Shown here: in pieces, positions 10,853 through 24,262 of the stretch
Position numbering within the stretch: position 1 is the first letter of the stretch
Layout: each line of letters opens with the position of its first letter
DNA from: Otis tarda
Taxonomy: Eukaryota; Chordata; Aves; Otidiformes; Otididae
Length of the DNA: 64,000 bases
Reading direction: 5' to 3'
NCBI GenBank assembly: GCA_026413225.1
Contig: CM048575.1
Location: forward strand, 2,942,001 to 3,006,000
Notes under the pieces: model-generated
Database searches by the model: none
Told to the model about the DNA's origin: nothing
The model's input: only the letters and a program-made list of their open reading frames with translations
Made by a program: the position numbers and the translations under genes

Positions 10853-13059
10853 AAAGTGACATGGGCCAAGTGACCTGCCTCAGGAGGCCTTTGAATGTAA
10901 ATGGATGTATGGCCTTCCTCCTCATCCATGCAGGGGTCACTGAAACCTATGGATTTTCCCAAAGAAAGATTAATTTTTAAAAAATTGCCTTTTCTGGGGT
11001 GAGAGGGAGAGCATCCCATCTCTAAGGCAACTGTTTGGGCTTATTTATATTCCTGCCAAGATGTAAAAACAACAGCCTGCAAAGTTATCTTTCCTGGTTA
11101 TCTTTATTGTTTGCATAGCACAGATTTCCCTTGATGCAAAGAGTGTGGGTTTTACTCTCCCCTGAACACAGCCTGGACTTCGTTTAGGGAACAGAGGAGC
11201 ACACCAAGCACTGAAACACAGTTGTGAAGCTTGTTAACCTCCAACTCCACTGCTCTGTCCCGGTGACCCCTCTGTCATCACTGCGGACCCCTGGTAACAA
11301 TGACTGTAAACCTGGGGCATTTCTTCAGTGATTTGCCCAGGATTTGCTTTGAAGTCAGATTTCCTATTCCACTGGCATGGATTTATTTTGATCTGAATTG
11401 AAAAGAAAACAAAAACACAGGAAAAGGTCACACACCAGGATAAACTAAATACTCCATTTTGATGTAATCCAGAGATTTGGGCCCTACTGGAATTCTGTGC
11501 TTCGTCGTAAAAGGAAATTCCAGCAACTCTGAAGTGGAGTCCTCTGATCTCACTGAAATACTTTAGTTTGATCTTTTTTGTCCAATGCTGAATTTTGTGA
11601 AAAGCAGCACTTCCCTGGAGGAAAAATACTGCTTTGATGAATAGGCATTTTTCAAGAGAGATATACTCCATCCGCAAGCATTCCAATAATGGTGCTTCAG
11701 AGGATGTTATTATTCAAGCCCAAACTTCCAGGCAGCAGATGTCTGTCACTAGCCTCTAGATAATTTGGATGGATGATCACAGAAAGGCATGAACGACTCG
11801 TGCATAAAATGTTTTGAGAGGATCAGATGCTTAGTGAAAGCCTTGGGCATCAGGGCAAGGTCCAAGATGGCCAGGCCTCCTACCAGGCTCTAACAAGGGG
11901 AAAAAGATTCCTGACAAAATGGAGTGGATGAATGTCAACCGTTCAGCAGGTACTTTGCTTCCTCTTGCAATCCATAGTCCAACAAACAGTGAGTTATCTC
12001 ACGGTGAATCTGATCTCAGGTGCTGATCTAGGAGCTCTCCCAGTGCAACCTCGATGAAGCCTTCTCCTCTTACTGACAAACTCATCATGTCTGGTTTTGG
12101 CAAAGGATGGCTCTAGCATTTGTTTGCTGACGTCCGGTGCCATTCTCTGTTTTTCCCGATGCCTCATGTTTCCTGTTTCACGGGCTAAGCTCTGATGTGT
12201 GGCTCTCTTTTTGTATGCAATTAAAATCTGGAGCCCAACAGCCAATTTCCATTGGCATCGTCGTATTTCGCTCTTCCAGAGATGCCTCATCAGAGGATCT
12301 TAGAACATTTTGCAACCATTCATTTATAAACCAGCCACCTGTCTTGGAAGATAGGCAGAATTATCCCTTAACTGCGTGTAAGTGAAATCAAGGACACAGA
12401 GATTAGCTGGTTTGCCAGAGGTCATAAAAAATCTTTGTCCTTGCATGACCCTGCACTTTGCAACTAATACCTTGAGAGACGTTTTCAGACCATCATGCAG
12501 GTGCAGTGGCTGACAGTGAAATAAAAAAATCAACCCTGGGACATCTGGTTTGTCTTCCAACATTTCTTACTACTGTTTTGCCGTCCCGTACCTTGGGGAG
12601 AGCATTAGCTCTTTGAAGAGATGGTCTCTGTGTCCATCAGACCTGCTATAACCGCCCACAAACTTTTCCTCAGCCTCAGCAGCAAGGATGAGTGTCCCCG
12701 GCAGAGGCTTTCGATGAGGAGCCAGGTATGGAGCTGTGTGGTGCACCCACAGGCTGTGGGATGGCCTTGATCTCCAAGGGCTTGACAGCGGCTTGAAGAA
12801 CCGCATGTTTAGCTGTGCTAAGAGTCTGCCTCATCCTTCCTCCACTCAGATGTCGGCCTTGAACAGAACACCAAATGGTGGTTGTAAATATCAGGGGATA
12901 ATTAGAGTTTCCTTCCTCTTCCAAGTTTGAGAGCTGTAGAGAAGATGATCCCTTCAAGCTGTTCTGTCTCTGCCTTTACCCTGAGAAGGATCCTGCATTG
13001 ATCATTGGTGCACCTTACTGATGCACCACTGGGCCTGGCAGCCAGTTCCCTTCGGTAAT

Positions 13060-13290
13060 TCATCTCAAATATTCCTAGTGCTGCTTTAGATTGATGATGT
13101 TTTCCCCTTTCCTTTCTCTTTATATTGTCACTTAACTGCTCCGACTTATAAAGCTGTTAATCTTTCACACACATGCTTACGTTAAGCAGCTTAAGAGCAC
13201 TGCAAACACTTTATCCTCATAAAGATTGAACTGATATGAAACTTGTAGCTCTGGAATAGAACAAAATTTACGTACGCAAATAAAAGCTGA
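13060..13290. promoter_or_regulatory. AT-rich candidate noncoding element
   Basis: Non-repetitive AT-rich sequence with GTTAATC, ACGTTAAGCAGCTTAAG and the short inverted repeat CTTTATcctcATAAAG. Composition resembles conserved noncoding DNA, but nothing else supports it. Confidence 0.15.
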
Positions 13291-16139
13291 AGGTCAGGGA
13301 CAGACAGAGAGACCGTAAATATTTCTGGGCGCATATTTCAGAGGATTTGAGAAGAGGAGACAGGGGTTGATTGGCTCCAAGCTGCTTCTGTACCCTGAGT
13401 CAGCAGAAGCTGAAAGGAGAGGGGAGAAGGTGCAAGGAGGATGGGCCATGCCACAGGGCTGCATGGCCCAGACCGGTGACCTCTAGGCTCCTACTGACTC
13501 ATCCCATCCCATCCTAGCAGGACCATGCTCTGGAGGATTCAGGGTCAGAGAGCCTCCAGAAAATCCCTGAAGGTTTTTCTGCCTTGAATGAAAACTAAAT
13601 GTCATCTTTCCTGATGGAAGTTCCAAGATGAAAACCCTGGAGTGAGCAAGGTGCTTGACTGGCTGTCCCCGTGCAAACACCTTGGTAGGCAACAGACAGA
13701 GCAAGACACTGCACTGTGGGTGCAGATCCTCAGTGCAGGTTAGAAGGAAAGAGGGAGCGGTGGCTGTGTTGGAGGTAGGCAGTGATGGGAAGTGGTATTT
13801 AGGATATAACCATACTTGGTCCTATCTTCTCCTGAGGACATCCCCAGCAGCACCAGTCCAATTGCTCTGGCCAGTGACCCAGCACCCATACAGAAGTCCC
13901 GCACGCACAGCCACTCCTGCACCAGGCGAGTCTCCATGGCCTCTGGGCTGTCCGAGCCATCAGTCTTGCTCTCCCTGTGTGCTGGGAGCCCAGGTTGCTC
14001 TGTGTACCCTGGACTCTGAGACATCAGCTCGTAACTTTGGAAGGTTTTATCTGACATGCTGCCAGGGGAGCCGGAGACCATCAGAGAAGGACCAGCAGAA
14101 GGCTTTCTGGAGCTTTGCTCTCAAGCTGCTTGGATTCATCAAGGTTTTGCAAGTGCCAATGGATGCTCAGTGAGACCAGTTTGGGGACTGGTGGGAGGAG
14201 GATGTGGCATTTTCCAGGATGCAAGGGTAGCTCCATCCCAGGCTCAGTTATGGGCCATTTGCAGAGCAAACTCTAAATGGTGCCATAGGAAGGATTTATG
14301 GCTGAGGTGGGCCCATCACACCCCGCAATACAAGGCAGATTTATTCCTAAAGTGCTTTATTAAAGGTCCCATTTATTTACTGGGAGTCTCGGTACACTTG
14401 TTGGGATTTTCTAGTGGTCTTTGCAGAAGAGCTGTGCTTCCTGGAGCAGAGGAGGTGACCAGGGCAGGCAGCTGCTTCTAGTCCTCTTTCAAATTACTCA
14501 ATTGAAGTCAAGACAGATTTATTTCTTCTCTGTTTTTGAAAGGGAGCTAATCTCATCTTTGAAGGGAAGGGAGGCAGTTTTGACGTGTCCCTGGCGAACG
14601 CCTGGTGGTGTCTGGCTGTAGCTGCATGGGGTTTGCCCCCTCTGTTCCCTGTTATCCTGCTCAAGAGAAGCAGCACAAAATCCAGGCAGCCCTGGGAGAC
14701 GCAAGGATTAGCGATGGGCTTGGCCTGACCTTGCTGCAGGACTTAACCCGTTACAGCGGCTGGGGACAGCTCAAGGGCAGATGAGGTTGTCTTTGTGTCA
14801 AGCTCTGCAGAAGCAGGTCTGCTGTTACCTGGTCCTGCTGCACCTCAAAGACGAATCCTGGGCAGCAGAGTGAAAGACTCTGGGACACCCCTCACGGGTG
14901 TGAAGAGGTGCCTGTAAGCACTGAGACCCAAGTGCTCTGAGAAGTTCTTTATCTGTGCTAGGCTGCTGTGCTGCAGTTAATTCATCACATCTGGTCCTCA
15001 CTGCAGTACCCCAAGGCCCATGCTCTTTTGGCCCACGGGAGATGCTGCACCCTCTGAGCTGTTCTGGTTGTGGGCTCTGTCTGCACTGGGAGCTCAGTCC
15101 TGGTGATATTTTCTTCCCAGTTCCAGCTCTGTAGCGCTGAAGGGGAATCACACCATGACCAGCTCTGAGCAGGCCACCCATCCCAGCAAAGGATTTGGGA
15201 CCAGGGTGGCTTCAGCAGGGTTGGGATTGCAGCAGAACCTGGCCCATGCAAGGCTGGAAGAGCACTGATGGCCAAATGTAGAGGGCCTCCTGACACCTTT
15301 CCTTGACATGCAGCTCTCCTGCCTAGAGACACCTGGGCCCATTCCTGTGTGTTGGAAGTACACTGGGAGTCCTGTGTAAACAGGAACTGGGCTGGTATAT
15401 CTCTCTCTTCCTCTCCATTACTTTTTACTGGTTCTCTCTGAACTTCTCCGATTCTTCTCTTCTCTTTTCCCTTCTTGGAGAAAGAAATGGCTGTGAAACC
15501 CACCTGCCGTGAGAACTGCAGTGAAACAGTTAACCTTTTCCAGGGCTTGTGGTGGGGATGCAATTTCTAATTGTGTTTTCCAAGAGAGCTATAAACTTGT
15601 CTCCTATCAGTTTTCTGGCTGAGGCGGGGAGTCATCAGGAGTTGCATCAGGGATGAGGTATAATTCAACCAATTATGACTGGCAGGTTATGCTGCACTTG
15701 TAAAGTAAGGATTTTAGAGCCTGCAATTGCTGATAAACAGTATTGCAGGCAGAACAGAGCAAAATCTAGTCACAGTGAAAAGGTGAATTGCATCATTTAA
15801 CCCTTTCCACCCAGAGGACCACTGCTCCATCATCAGTGATGCTCATCCACCTCTCCGCAGCCGGTGTCACGGGGAGGGGGTACGTTTGGCTGTGCAGAGG
15901 TTATGACTGTGTGGGCACCGGTGGAGGGGCTGCTCCCGGCATTCCTGCTGGGAAGGCAGAGGTGTTGGTGTGGGGCTGGAGCGCAGGGAGCCGCAGCAGG
16001 CTGCGAAAGCCCAGCTGCCAAGGGGGTGATTTCCTGCCCCACGTGTCTGCAGGGCAGGGGTGTTCAGCCCAAGGATGCTGCCAGGTCCTGCAGCACCGCT
16101 CAGCCCTCGGGGGTGTGTGCCCTCTCCCTCCCGCCTGTA

Positions 16140-16275
16140 AATGCTTTGCCTTTTTATACTCCGTTTAGATCCGAAAGGGTAATGGTTTCCCTTTAGCAGA
16201 ATTAATTGTAATCTCACTATTAGATAATTGTCCTTTAGTCTGAGTTCAGCTGCATTTGAATTACACTCTTACATC
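16140..16275. promoter_or_regulatory. Candidate noncoding regulatory element
   Basis: The segment packs several homeodomain-like cores into about 130 bp (AGAATTAATTGTAATC, ATTAGATAATTGTCC, TTTGAATTAC) in non-repetitive sequence between GC-rich flanks. That pattern is common in developmental enhancers. It is an inference from motif density only. Confidence 0.25.
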
Positions 16276-16285
16276 ACGGGAGAGT

Positions 16286-16296
16286 GGGGGGGGGGG
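16286..16296 (+). repeat. Poly(G) run, 11 bp
   Basis: Eleven consecutive G, followed by CAGC. Simple sequence, prone to length polymorphism and sequencing error. Confidence 0.85.
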
Positions 16297-16523
16297 CAGC
16301 TCTGAGACAGCAGCAGTCTCCTGCAGTGGGAAGATCGTCTGACTTGAGTCAAACTTCAATAAACGCCGGGAAGGAAAGGAAAGGTTGCCTGGGCTGCAGA
16401 GTAATTCCTTTTTCCAGCTGCTGCAGACAGTCACCTCACTGCTCCCAGCCCTCCATGACCCCTCTTTGGCCACAGCTAATTGAGGTTCTCCAGAGCCACC
16501 ACAAGCAAATGACCATGAGAGAC

Positions 16524-16555
16524 GGGAGGGGGAGGAGGAAGAGGAGGAGGAGGAA
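16524..16555 (+). repeat. Purine-rich GGA/GAA simple repeat
   Basis: An almost pure purine tract of imperfect GGA and GAA triplets, about 32 bp. Such tracts can form non-B DNA; no function is implied. Confidence 0.8.
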
Positions 16556-17734
16556 GCAGCTTAGCTGGGTACCAAACACAATAAACTGTGCAAGCACAGG
16601 TGACACCAATTCCCCTTGTGAAGGGAGGGGAAACGTGCTGGTCCTGATTTTAAGCAGAGCTTAGCAGATGCACCTCTCGTCAACTCCAGCCCCAGCTGCG
16701 TGTTCTCAGCAGCTCTGGAAAATGATTCCTCTTTCCCAACCGGCTCCAGCTGCGTACCTGGAGCTGGAGGGACATTTTGGGAGCGAGGCCACTAGAGGGC
16801 ATGCTGGGATTCCCACAGACCCAGGCTGGCAAAGGCAGCGCCTTGCTCTCTTCGAGGGGTCCCAGGCTCCCCCCCCAGATCTGCCATGGCAATCAACTGC
16901 TAGCATCTGCTTGGGAGAGAGGGCGGAACCTGGCCGTTTGGTGATCTCCAGGCTGCAGTGAGTTAGGACCACTGCACTGCGTGTTCTTGCGGATAGCTGG
17001 GCTTTTCAGGCGTTTTTGTGACTGGCATGGGCTGTAGGCAATTCGCTTCCATCTTTTGCCGTGTCCTCCGTGCCACGGGTAGGTTTTGGTCTGGTGGTCC
17101 TAGAGGAGACACCCAGGACTGTGAGCGGTGGGCTTCAGTCTACTGCCTGTGAGGGAAAGCCGGACAGCAAGGAGGGGTCTGCCCATGCTATATCTGTCCA
17201 TTTGGAGGAGGTGCAAACAGGACAAGCCAAGCTTCAGTGGTGTGCACTTTGCACTCTCCTCTTCCCCAGGCTGGAGGCAGGGAGTCTTTTTGCCATTTTT
17301 ATTTCTGTGGATTTTCTGCCTACAAACTATCTCCATTATCGCACTTATTCCATTTTATTTCTCTTGGCTTGCTGGCCAGTGAGCAAAGGAGGGACGCCAT
17401 GCTCTTCCCTTCCGTCAGCAGTGCCTGTTCTGGCTGGCAGGTGGTCCCTCAGCCAGGTCCTGTTTCTGGTACAGCTCTGTGGAGAGGCAGCGGGGTCATT
17501 CTGGGCCAGACAGCCATAACAAGTGCAGTTACCAGCGCAGGAGGGATGCTACTGATATCCCTGAGAAATGCTTCCTTAACTTCTAAGGCTCCCACTGTTG
17601 GAAACGACATCTTCCCCAGACAATCTACACCAGTGCTTCCTTGTCCATCCTGCTAGATGGGCTTCCCAGGTGCTATTTTGAGTCTCGTTTGTGCAGCTGA
17701 AGTTCGTTTCTTCCTGGTTTATACACCCCAGGCA

Positions 17735-18110
17735 TGGAGAACAGAAAATTCTCTTTTCTGTAGCAATCCTTTACATCCTTGCAGACCAATATCGTGCCTT
17801 CCTTTCTTTAAGCTAAACAAGCTACTTCTTCCTATCTTTCCTTGGAGGATGTGTTTCCAGGCCTCTGATCATTCTTGTTGCTGTCCTCTGTGTGCTCTCC
17901 AACTGCTGTACGTTTTTCTTGAAGCCCTGAGCCTCGTTGGGGGTGCCTGCAGGCATTTTTTGCACATCACATTATGCTGGTCACCTTCTTGTCAGTGACC
18001 TGGTCACCTCAATCAAGACAGGTCCTTTGCTGTAGAACTTCTGTCAGACCCTTGTTCTTCACCCCAGGCTTTTCTTGTCAGTACCTGCCTTGTTTTGCAT
18101 TTTTCCCTCA
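17735..18110 (-). mobile_element. Ancient CR1 LINE relic, antisense
   Basis: The plus strand shows the ordered landmarks of an old antisense CR1: TTTAAGCTAAACAAGCTAC, a cluster CTTTCCTTGGAGGATGTGTT, GGCCTCTGATCATTCTTGTT followed by GCTGTCCTCTGTGTGCTCTC and CCAACTGCTGTACG, then TTTTTTGCACATCACATTATG and TTTGCATTTTTCCC. These correspond to a CR1-family consensus widespread in birds and other reptiles. Divergence is high and frames are broken. It lies head-on to the younger sense CR1 starting at 18241. The subfamily cannot be named by eye. Confidence 0.7.
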
Positions 18111-18240
18111 TCAACAGGGACAAGCTGGCTTTGTTCCTGAGTTCCTCCAGGTTTCTCACTAGTGAGGAGCCTGGCGAGCGAGGCCAGAGAAGCCACAGTG
18201 TGACCCTCTGCCCAGCAGGAAGGGCCGAGGTTGCAGAATT

Positions 18241-18541
18241 TCAGCAGGGCCTGTTGTGACAGGACTAGGGGTAATGGTCTTAAAATAGAGGGAGGTAGAT
18301 TTAGAGGAGATATTAGGAAAAGATTTTTTTTTTACTGTGAGGGTTGTGAAACACTGGCCCAGGTTGCCCAGAGAGGCGGTGGATGTCCCATCCCTGGAAA
18401 CATTCAAGGCCAGGTTGGCCGGGGCTGTGAGCAACCTGATCTGGTTGGAGATGTCCCTGCTCCTTGCAGGGGGGTTGGACTGGATGACCCTTGAGGGTCC
18501 CTTCCACCCCAAACCATTCTGTGATTCTATGATTCTATGAA
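18241..18541 (+). mobile_element. CR1 LINE, 5'-truncated 3' end
   Basis: In sense orientation the copy reads from CAGCAGGGCCTG through AGGGGTAATGGT, GAGGGAGGTAGATTTAGA, the TTAGGAAAAGATTT segment, CAGGTTGCCCAGAGAGG, TGGAGATGTCCCTGCTCCTT and CCAAACCATTCTGTG. It ends in tandem ATTCTATG octamers, the CR1 3' tail. It is about 300 bp and has only modest decay. The frames at 18159-18560 (minus) and 18231-18494 (plus) are readings of this repeat. Sequence upstream to 18116 is not clearly CR1. Confidence 0.95.
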
Positions 18542-20754
18542 ATAAATGTGAAACAAACACAAATGGTACAGAAGCAGTGTCTGTGTAACCACTGGTGTTC
18601 TCAGCTGTTGCAAGGCTGTGAAATTATATCTGCTGTTGTGAGCTTAGAGAGGAAAGATCTGGGTGGCTGAATAAATAAAAATAACATAAAATGGTGCTGT
18701 GAGTCCTTTTCAGTTAATAATCCCGAGTATCCAAGATTAGGCAGTTCCCATAAAACCTTCATGTTTTCAGTCAGTTTATGAAATGACAATATAACAATAA
18801 CAACATGACAATGGCTTTATAATAGGACAATAGCATACACATCTTACATGAGCAAGAGCTATTTTTTTGCCAGTAAAGTTGCAGTGAATTGATCTATAAA
18901 ATAGAGGAAAAAAAAAAGATAAAAGCCGGGTTGTTTTCCTGAAGACTTTCCTAAGTCAAAAGCAAATTACTGGGTTCAGCAAGATTGTCCCTGGAGGATA
19001 TTCTGAGTGTGGGTTACCCAAAACCTTCACTGCTGCCTCCTGGATTAAAAACCTTTGAAACAATGAGGTACTTAGAGGACTTGATAGTGTCTGCCAAAGT
19101 TTTCAGCGTGGTTTAGGAATCCCAGCTAAGTCCTCTGTCTTTCCCAGACACTGGGTGATGTGCTACAGACTGGAAAGGTGTGAGGAGGCTCATGGTACCT
19201 CCATCCCACCCGAGTCTGGGTGCAACCTTGTACTACATGGGAGTGATGCAAGAGCCAGCCCTGCAGTCCCGCCGGATGCCTTTGGGACAGTGCCTGCTAG
19301 AGGAGAGAGTTTCATGTGGGGAGAAGCAGCTGCTCTGTGAGCTTGTCCCTTGAAATGTTTTCAGGGGACTCAACTGGAGGCTCAAGTTGCCACTGCAGCC
19401 ACCAGATAGTTACACCAGCAGTACTTCTATGGCTGATGTCCCTGACACAAGGTAGAGGAGCCAATGGGCTCCCTGAGAGACTTGGCCAAACTGAGCTCCA
19501 TTAGTGGGAAGCACTTCCCTGATCCAGGAGCCAAAAGCTGCTCCAGGTTGAAACGGGAACACATGGTCGGGGGTTAGCACTGGAGCTGTGTCCTATCCAC
19601 AAGCAGGGATTTGACTGCTCCCGTGTTCCCAAACACTCGCAGTTATTGACTGCATAGCCTGCAGGGTGCAAGTCCAGCAGATGCAAATTTCCTTGGCCCC
19701 TGTCAAGTGATGGCATTAAGTGCTGCTCACACAAGCGACTCCAGTAGGGTCCTGACCCAGCTCTGACCTCTACCATCTGGACCAGTAATCACCAGCTCAT
19801 TAGACACTCAGATCAGATGCTTCCAGATTTGACACCAGATGAACCACGTGCTGAGCCAGACACTTTGGGAAGCTTTGTTGGTGTCGCAGGGACGTTCAGG
19901 CTGCTGTGAGCACCGGGTAACACTGGTGCCTCTTTAACACTGATGCCAGGATGTCGGAGCAGTGTCTTTGATATCTCAGGAGCTGCACTGGTGCAGGGGA
20001 TGTGAGGGAGAGGAGTTTCTGGGCTGGTGTGTCACCTCCTGGCTGTCAATTTCGGGCCACACACTGCAGTTGTTGTGGTGGAGTTCGAACACCCAGCTTT
20101 TCAGTTGCTCAGGGCAGAACAGGGGCTGTCCTGACAGGGACTCCTGACTACCACCAGCATCAGTGAACGGTCGGTGGCCCATAAGTCACATGGGAGGTCA
20201 GAGTCTCCATACCAGTTTGGACTGAAGAACTGGGCAACAAATTGCCAATCTCACATTCCTGCAAAGCCTTCACATGCCAGATCCACCTCAGCCCTCTTCT
20301 AGGCTGATGTGGAAGCCTCTGTCTCAGCCAGTTGCAGTTGAGCTGGCCCCAGATGCAGCCTGAGATCTGGTTTCTCCTCTTTGAAACGGTCTTATGGGAG
20401 CACACTTGCTGCCAGAGTAACTCTAGTTCATTTTCTTTGCATGACGTGAAGAGGGCTACCTGAGTGAAACCCATTTTGACCCTCAGTCTCAGCTCGTGCT
20501 GGCCTCGCTCTGCAACCACAGCCTAAACCATGGTGCGGTGGTCCCCGAATAGAGCTGATGTGTTTGCATCCTTCCAAAGTAAATTAGCAGCTGACCTTAC
20601 ATTCTTAGAGCAGGGTACCACTTAGAGAAGGACCATCACTGCTGACTGAAGTCTTTACTGCCAGGTAACATGAAAACCGCTTGACAATACAGAAAGAAAG
20701 AGCTCTTCCACTGGCTGGATGGGTGGGTTTTGCATGATGGGACCATACACACAC

Positions 20755-20770
20755 AAAAAAAAAAAAAAAA
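20755..20770 (+). repeat. Poly(A) run, 16 bp
   Basis: Sixteen A directly after a short (CA) run. No retroposed gene body was recognised upstream. Confidence 0.85.
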
Positions 20771-22821
20771 GATTCAGGTCTTCTGGTTCCTCATTCTTCA
20801 AGCACCAGTCAGCTAGCAGTGGGTTAAATGTGGCTGCTCCATGGTGAAGTGAAAGTGAGGCAGAACAAAGTACTGAAGTGAGATGACAGAGATGAGAATG
20901 AAAGGATGTATCTAAGTCCACTGAGAGTCAGGAAAGCAATTTGAAGGCCAAGAGGTTGCAAATCTGAAGGCAGGGCAGAGAAGATCAGTGTAGGTGTATG
21001 GTGGGACATGAATGAAAGAAGGCCAGCAAAGAAGAGACAAGCAGAGTGGCGTCAGGTCTGACGGGTCAGGCACAACCGTGCGCTCTGAAGAGCAGATTAA
21101 ATGGCAACAGCTATGGCTATGACAGGCACCAGAGGAGATGACCCACCTGCAAGAGGGCTTGGCTGATGCACGCCATGCCATTAACGTCTGCTAGGCTGGA
21201 ACAAGATCAAAGGGAATGCTCCTGCTGCAGAAGGTATCCGGCATCAGAGGACAGAGTAAGCACTTGGTAATGCTCTGACTGACAAAGCTAGCTGACATGC
21301 AGCCACACAGAATGTGAAAGAGCTGATGCTTTAGGGTTTGTACAGGGTCAGACCATCACTCTGTATGTCCTGCTTCTTCCTGCTGTGTGGCACGGCAGTG
21401 GTACTGCAGCCACGCTTCCTGTCCTGGGCAGCCTGGGGTCTGTTTTGGCAGCTGCTACAGCTGAGACATGCACATGAACTACTGTCCTGTGCAAACACTA
21501 CTGTTGTTTTCTTTAGGTCTTTGGTTGTTATTTCTTCTTACTTTCCTCATTTCTTTTAAAATACCCATCAGGCTTTTGAACAGAGATGCTTCTCATGCCG
21601 GGGAAATTCATGGTACTCAATGCACATCGCTAAACCGTGTTGATTTCAGTAGTGGATGTAAATATAGGGGCACAACTACAGTATGGAGGTTTCTTCCTTC
21701 AGAGACAGAAAGTCAAGGCTGGAGACAGTGCAATGTACTTTGTCATCTGGCAGGTTCGTAAGCAGAGAGTAGACATCAAAAACTTCCATAAACACCCAAG
21801 CATTTTTGTTCTACCTAAAGAGCCAACATCAAGTGGTGGCTGCAGTCCTGCCCAGTAGTCTGCCCTGCTCCTCCTCTGGAAAGCTATCTCATTCAGGGCT
21901 CTGGATAGATATGGAGGTCAACAAAGTTGGCAAGAGTCTTTCGGCTGACTTCTGTGGATCTGCTGATTTGGGGTGGGTGTTGATGCTCCATGTGTGCTTT
22001 ATAACCTCACTGTAAGGTCAGTGCAATATCTCTCGTGTGTTGGCTGGGCCACTGCCAAAAAGTAATGTAGCAAGACAAGGGCAATGCTGAGATGAAGAGA
22101 TGTGGATGAGCTCAGTGCTCTCAGAGTTAATTATCAGGCGTGGTCAGCCTTATTAAAAACTTCCCAGGCCTAGAGCCACATCTTCTCACTTGCTTTTTAT
22201 CATCATGGTGATGGAGAAATGAATGGTATCTACCAGGCCTCAACTCCTCAGAGGGATGTAAGTGCAGAAGATAACTTCCATACTAACATCATCTTGTGAT
22301 ATGCACAGGAGTTTGGGATGTATGGTCCCTTTTTTTTGACCTTGTCTCTGGTCCTGCACACAGTGAGCTCTGCAAGAGCCATGTGGCAGAGGAGCAGCTA
22401 CCAGTTGCCTCAACCTGGCTGTGTAGCTGGGCTGGACTGGACAGCACTTGTGGGGATAAAGAACAAACTCTGTGTGCCAGAAACTGGGATTTTTCCCATT
22501 TTGCTTGGATTGCTTTGTTTTATTGAGAAAACCCAGTAAGAGGTCCACTGGCCTATTGGAAGGGAAGGTCAGAATTTAGTTGGCACCTGCCCCATGCACT
22601 TGTAAGGGCGCACTGGGACACAGAGACTGGCCCAGTCCTCCCCAGCTGTGCACTCAGGAGCTGCCAGGCTGTTTCCCCTGCACTGTGCCCGCAGGAATGA
22701 GATTGACTTCCTCTGTGGAGGCAGGTGGTGAGGTCATACTGTTGGTGTGGGACAACAAAGTCATCAGCCTCAGATGAACATGATTTTCTTTCTCTTTCTT
22801 ATACCAGCAAGCCCAGAGATG

Positions 22822-22855
22822 TGCTTTTTCTTCTTTTTCTTTTTTTTTTTTTTTT
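22822..22855 (+). repeat. Pyrimidine tract with poly(T)
   Basis: A T-rich tract with scattered C that ends in 16 consecutive T (22840-22855). It could be the antisense A-tail of an old retroposon or the polypyrimidine tract of an intron end, but no acceptor AG with a recognisable exon follows closely. Confidence 0.7.
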
Positions 22856-24192
22856 CGTAGCAGCAGTCTGTCCTGTTCTCATTTTGTCACTTTTTTTTGC
22901 CTCCAGATACATCCCTCCCTAGTGGGGTCTGTTCCATGTACCTTCAGTGCATCCTGGCGATGAAGCTGACAGCCCAAACAGCTCTCTAGATGATCGGGAG
23001 ATTTCTTTAAGTCAGTACGTACTGTGCCAGCAAAGCCCTGAGCTCACCATCCCAGACAGTGTGTAAGAGCAACACTCCTAACTTACACAAGCAGGGCTTC
23101 CTCAGGCAAGGCTTTGACTTGAGAGAATAGGCTTAACGGTGCAATCTTTAAATGGGAAAGCAGAGATCTTCCTGGGTCAATCCCCAATCAGAAGATAGCA
23201 TTTGGGGATCCAGTACAAACTTGGAGCAGATTGCAAAATCTTTCAAGAGAGCAAGGAGGAAAAAATTATCCTGAGAGATGAAAAATTTTCAACATCAAAC
23301 CTCAGGGTGTTGTTCTGAAGCAGTCTGTGGCATCTTGCTAAGGGACAAGGACCTTCAAACACCCCAGTAAGGGTGAGACCCCTGTAAGGTGATGAAAGAC
23401 CCACTCGCAGTCACAGTAAGTGTTTCATAGGTCCTGCATTCATATCTGAGGACAAGCACCCTAGGGCTGTTCTCTCCCAAGCAGTCACGCTATGACCCAC
23501 CCTCAAGGCCAGCCTACTCTGGAGTATCTCTGCTCGCATGAGTGCTCTGGCCAGAGCACTGGGTTCAGGAATGGGACAGGGAGATGATCACACTGTGCAG
23601 TGGGATGGAGAGGTGTCAGGGAAAGTAGTGATTCCGGAGGGGGAGCTGGGACCACTAGAGGGAAGCATGAAGCTGCTCACACTAATGGCTTCAGAGGATG
23701 GAGATGGAGAGCCTGAGAACTGCCAACAAAAGAAAAGGAGCTGCGGGTATGGGGATGGACAGAGGCAGCTCCTACGGTGCTGCTGGTTGGTGAGCTACCT
23801 CCCCTATATCCTGGGCAGATCCATCTGAGCACGCAGGACTACAAATGCAATCAGCCATCTCCGAGTCCTTCTTGATTCCCCAGAAGGAGACAGTGGGATC
23901 TCATCAGCCCCAGTATGTCTCGGACGCTCCCTGGGAGCAGCGATGTGTCTCTCTGCTTTAGAGTGTAATTAAACACATGGTAAAAGGGGATAAACCTCGT
24001 GAGGGCATTCTCAGCTGGGGGCTGCTCCCTGGCTTTAAAAGCAAGGTGAGTCATCAGGCTTAGCTGAGTCTGAGTGGGTCAGCTTGGTGTCCAAACGTAG
24101 AGAACAGCAAAAAACCAATTTCTCTGTCCCATCCCAGAGCATCGCCCAGTTGGAGCTAAAGGTCTTGGTAAGAAATATCAGCTTGGTGAAGT

Positions 24193-24262
24193 AGGGGAAA
24201 GGGAAGGGGAGAGAGACACCTTAGGAGTGGGGAAGGGGAAGAGGGGACAGACACCTCAAGAG
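24193..24262 (+). repeat. Imperfect tandem duplication, purine-rich
   Basis: Two adjacent segments of roughly 35 bp each run through a GGGGAARGGGRAGGGG-type purine tract and end in GACACCTTA and GACACCTCA. This looks like one duplication of a purine-rich word that has since diverged. Confidence 0.6.

Larger units (their letters stand above)
10853..17734. other. Gene-free single-copy stretch
   Basis: No coding exon, RNA gene or clear interspersed repeat is recognised. The sequence at 12.1-12.3 kb has scattered CpGs, and 13.0-13.3 kb is AT-rich with non-repetitive words. The longest frames (172 codons at 13655-14173 plus, 192 codons at 14985-15563 minus, 150 codons at 11234-11686 minus) overlap other frames and have no family resemblance that I can see. 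Confidence 0.55.

Noticed and set aside
18159-18560. 133-codon minus-strand frame and plus-strand companions
   Set aside because: They are translations of the CR1 3' end.
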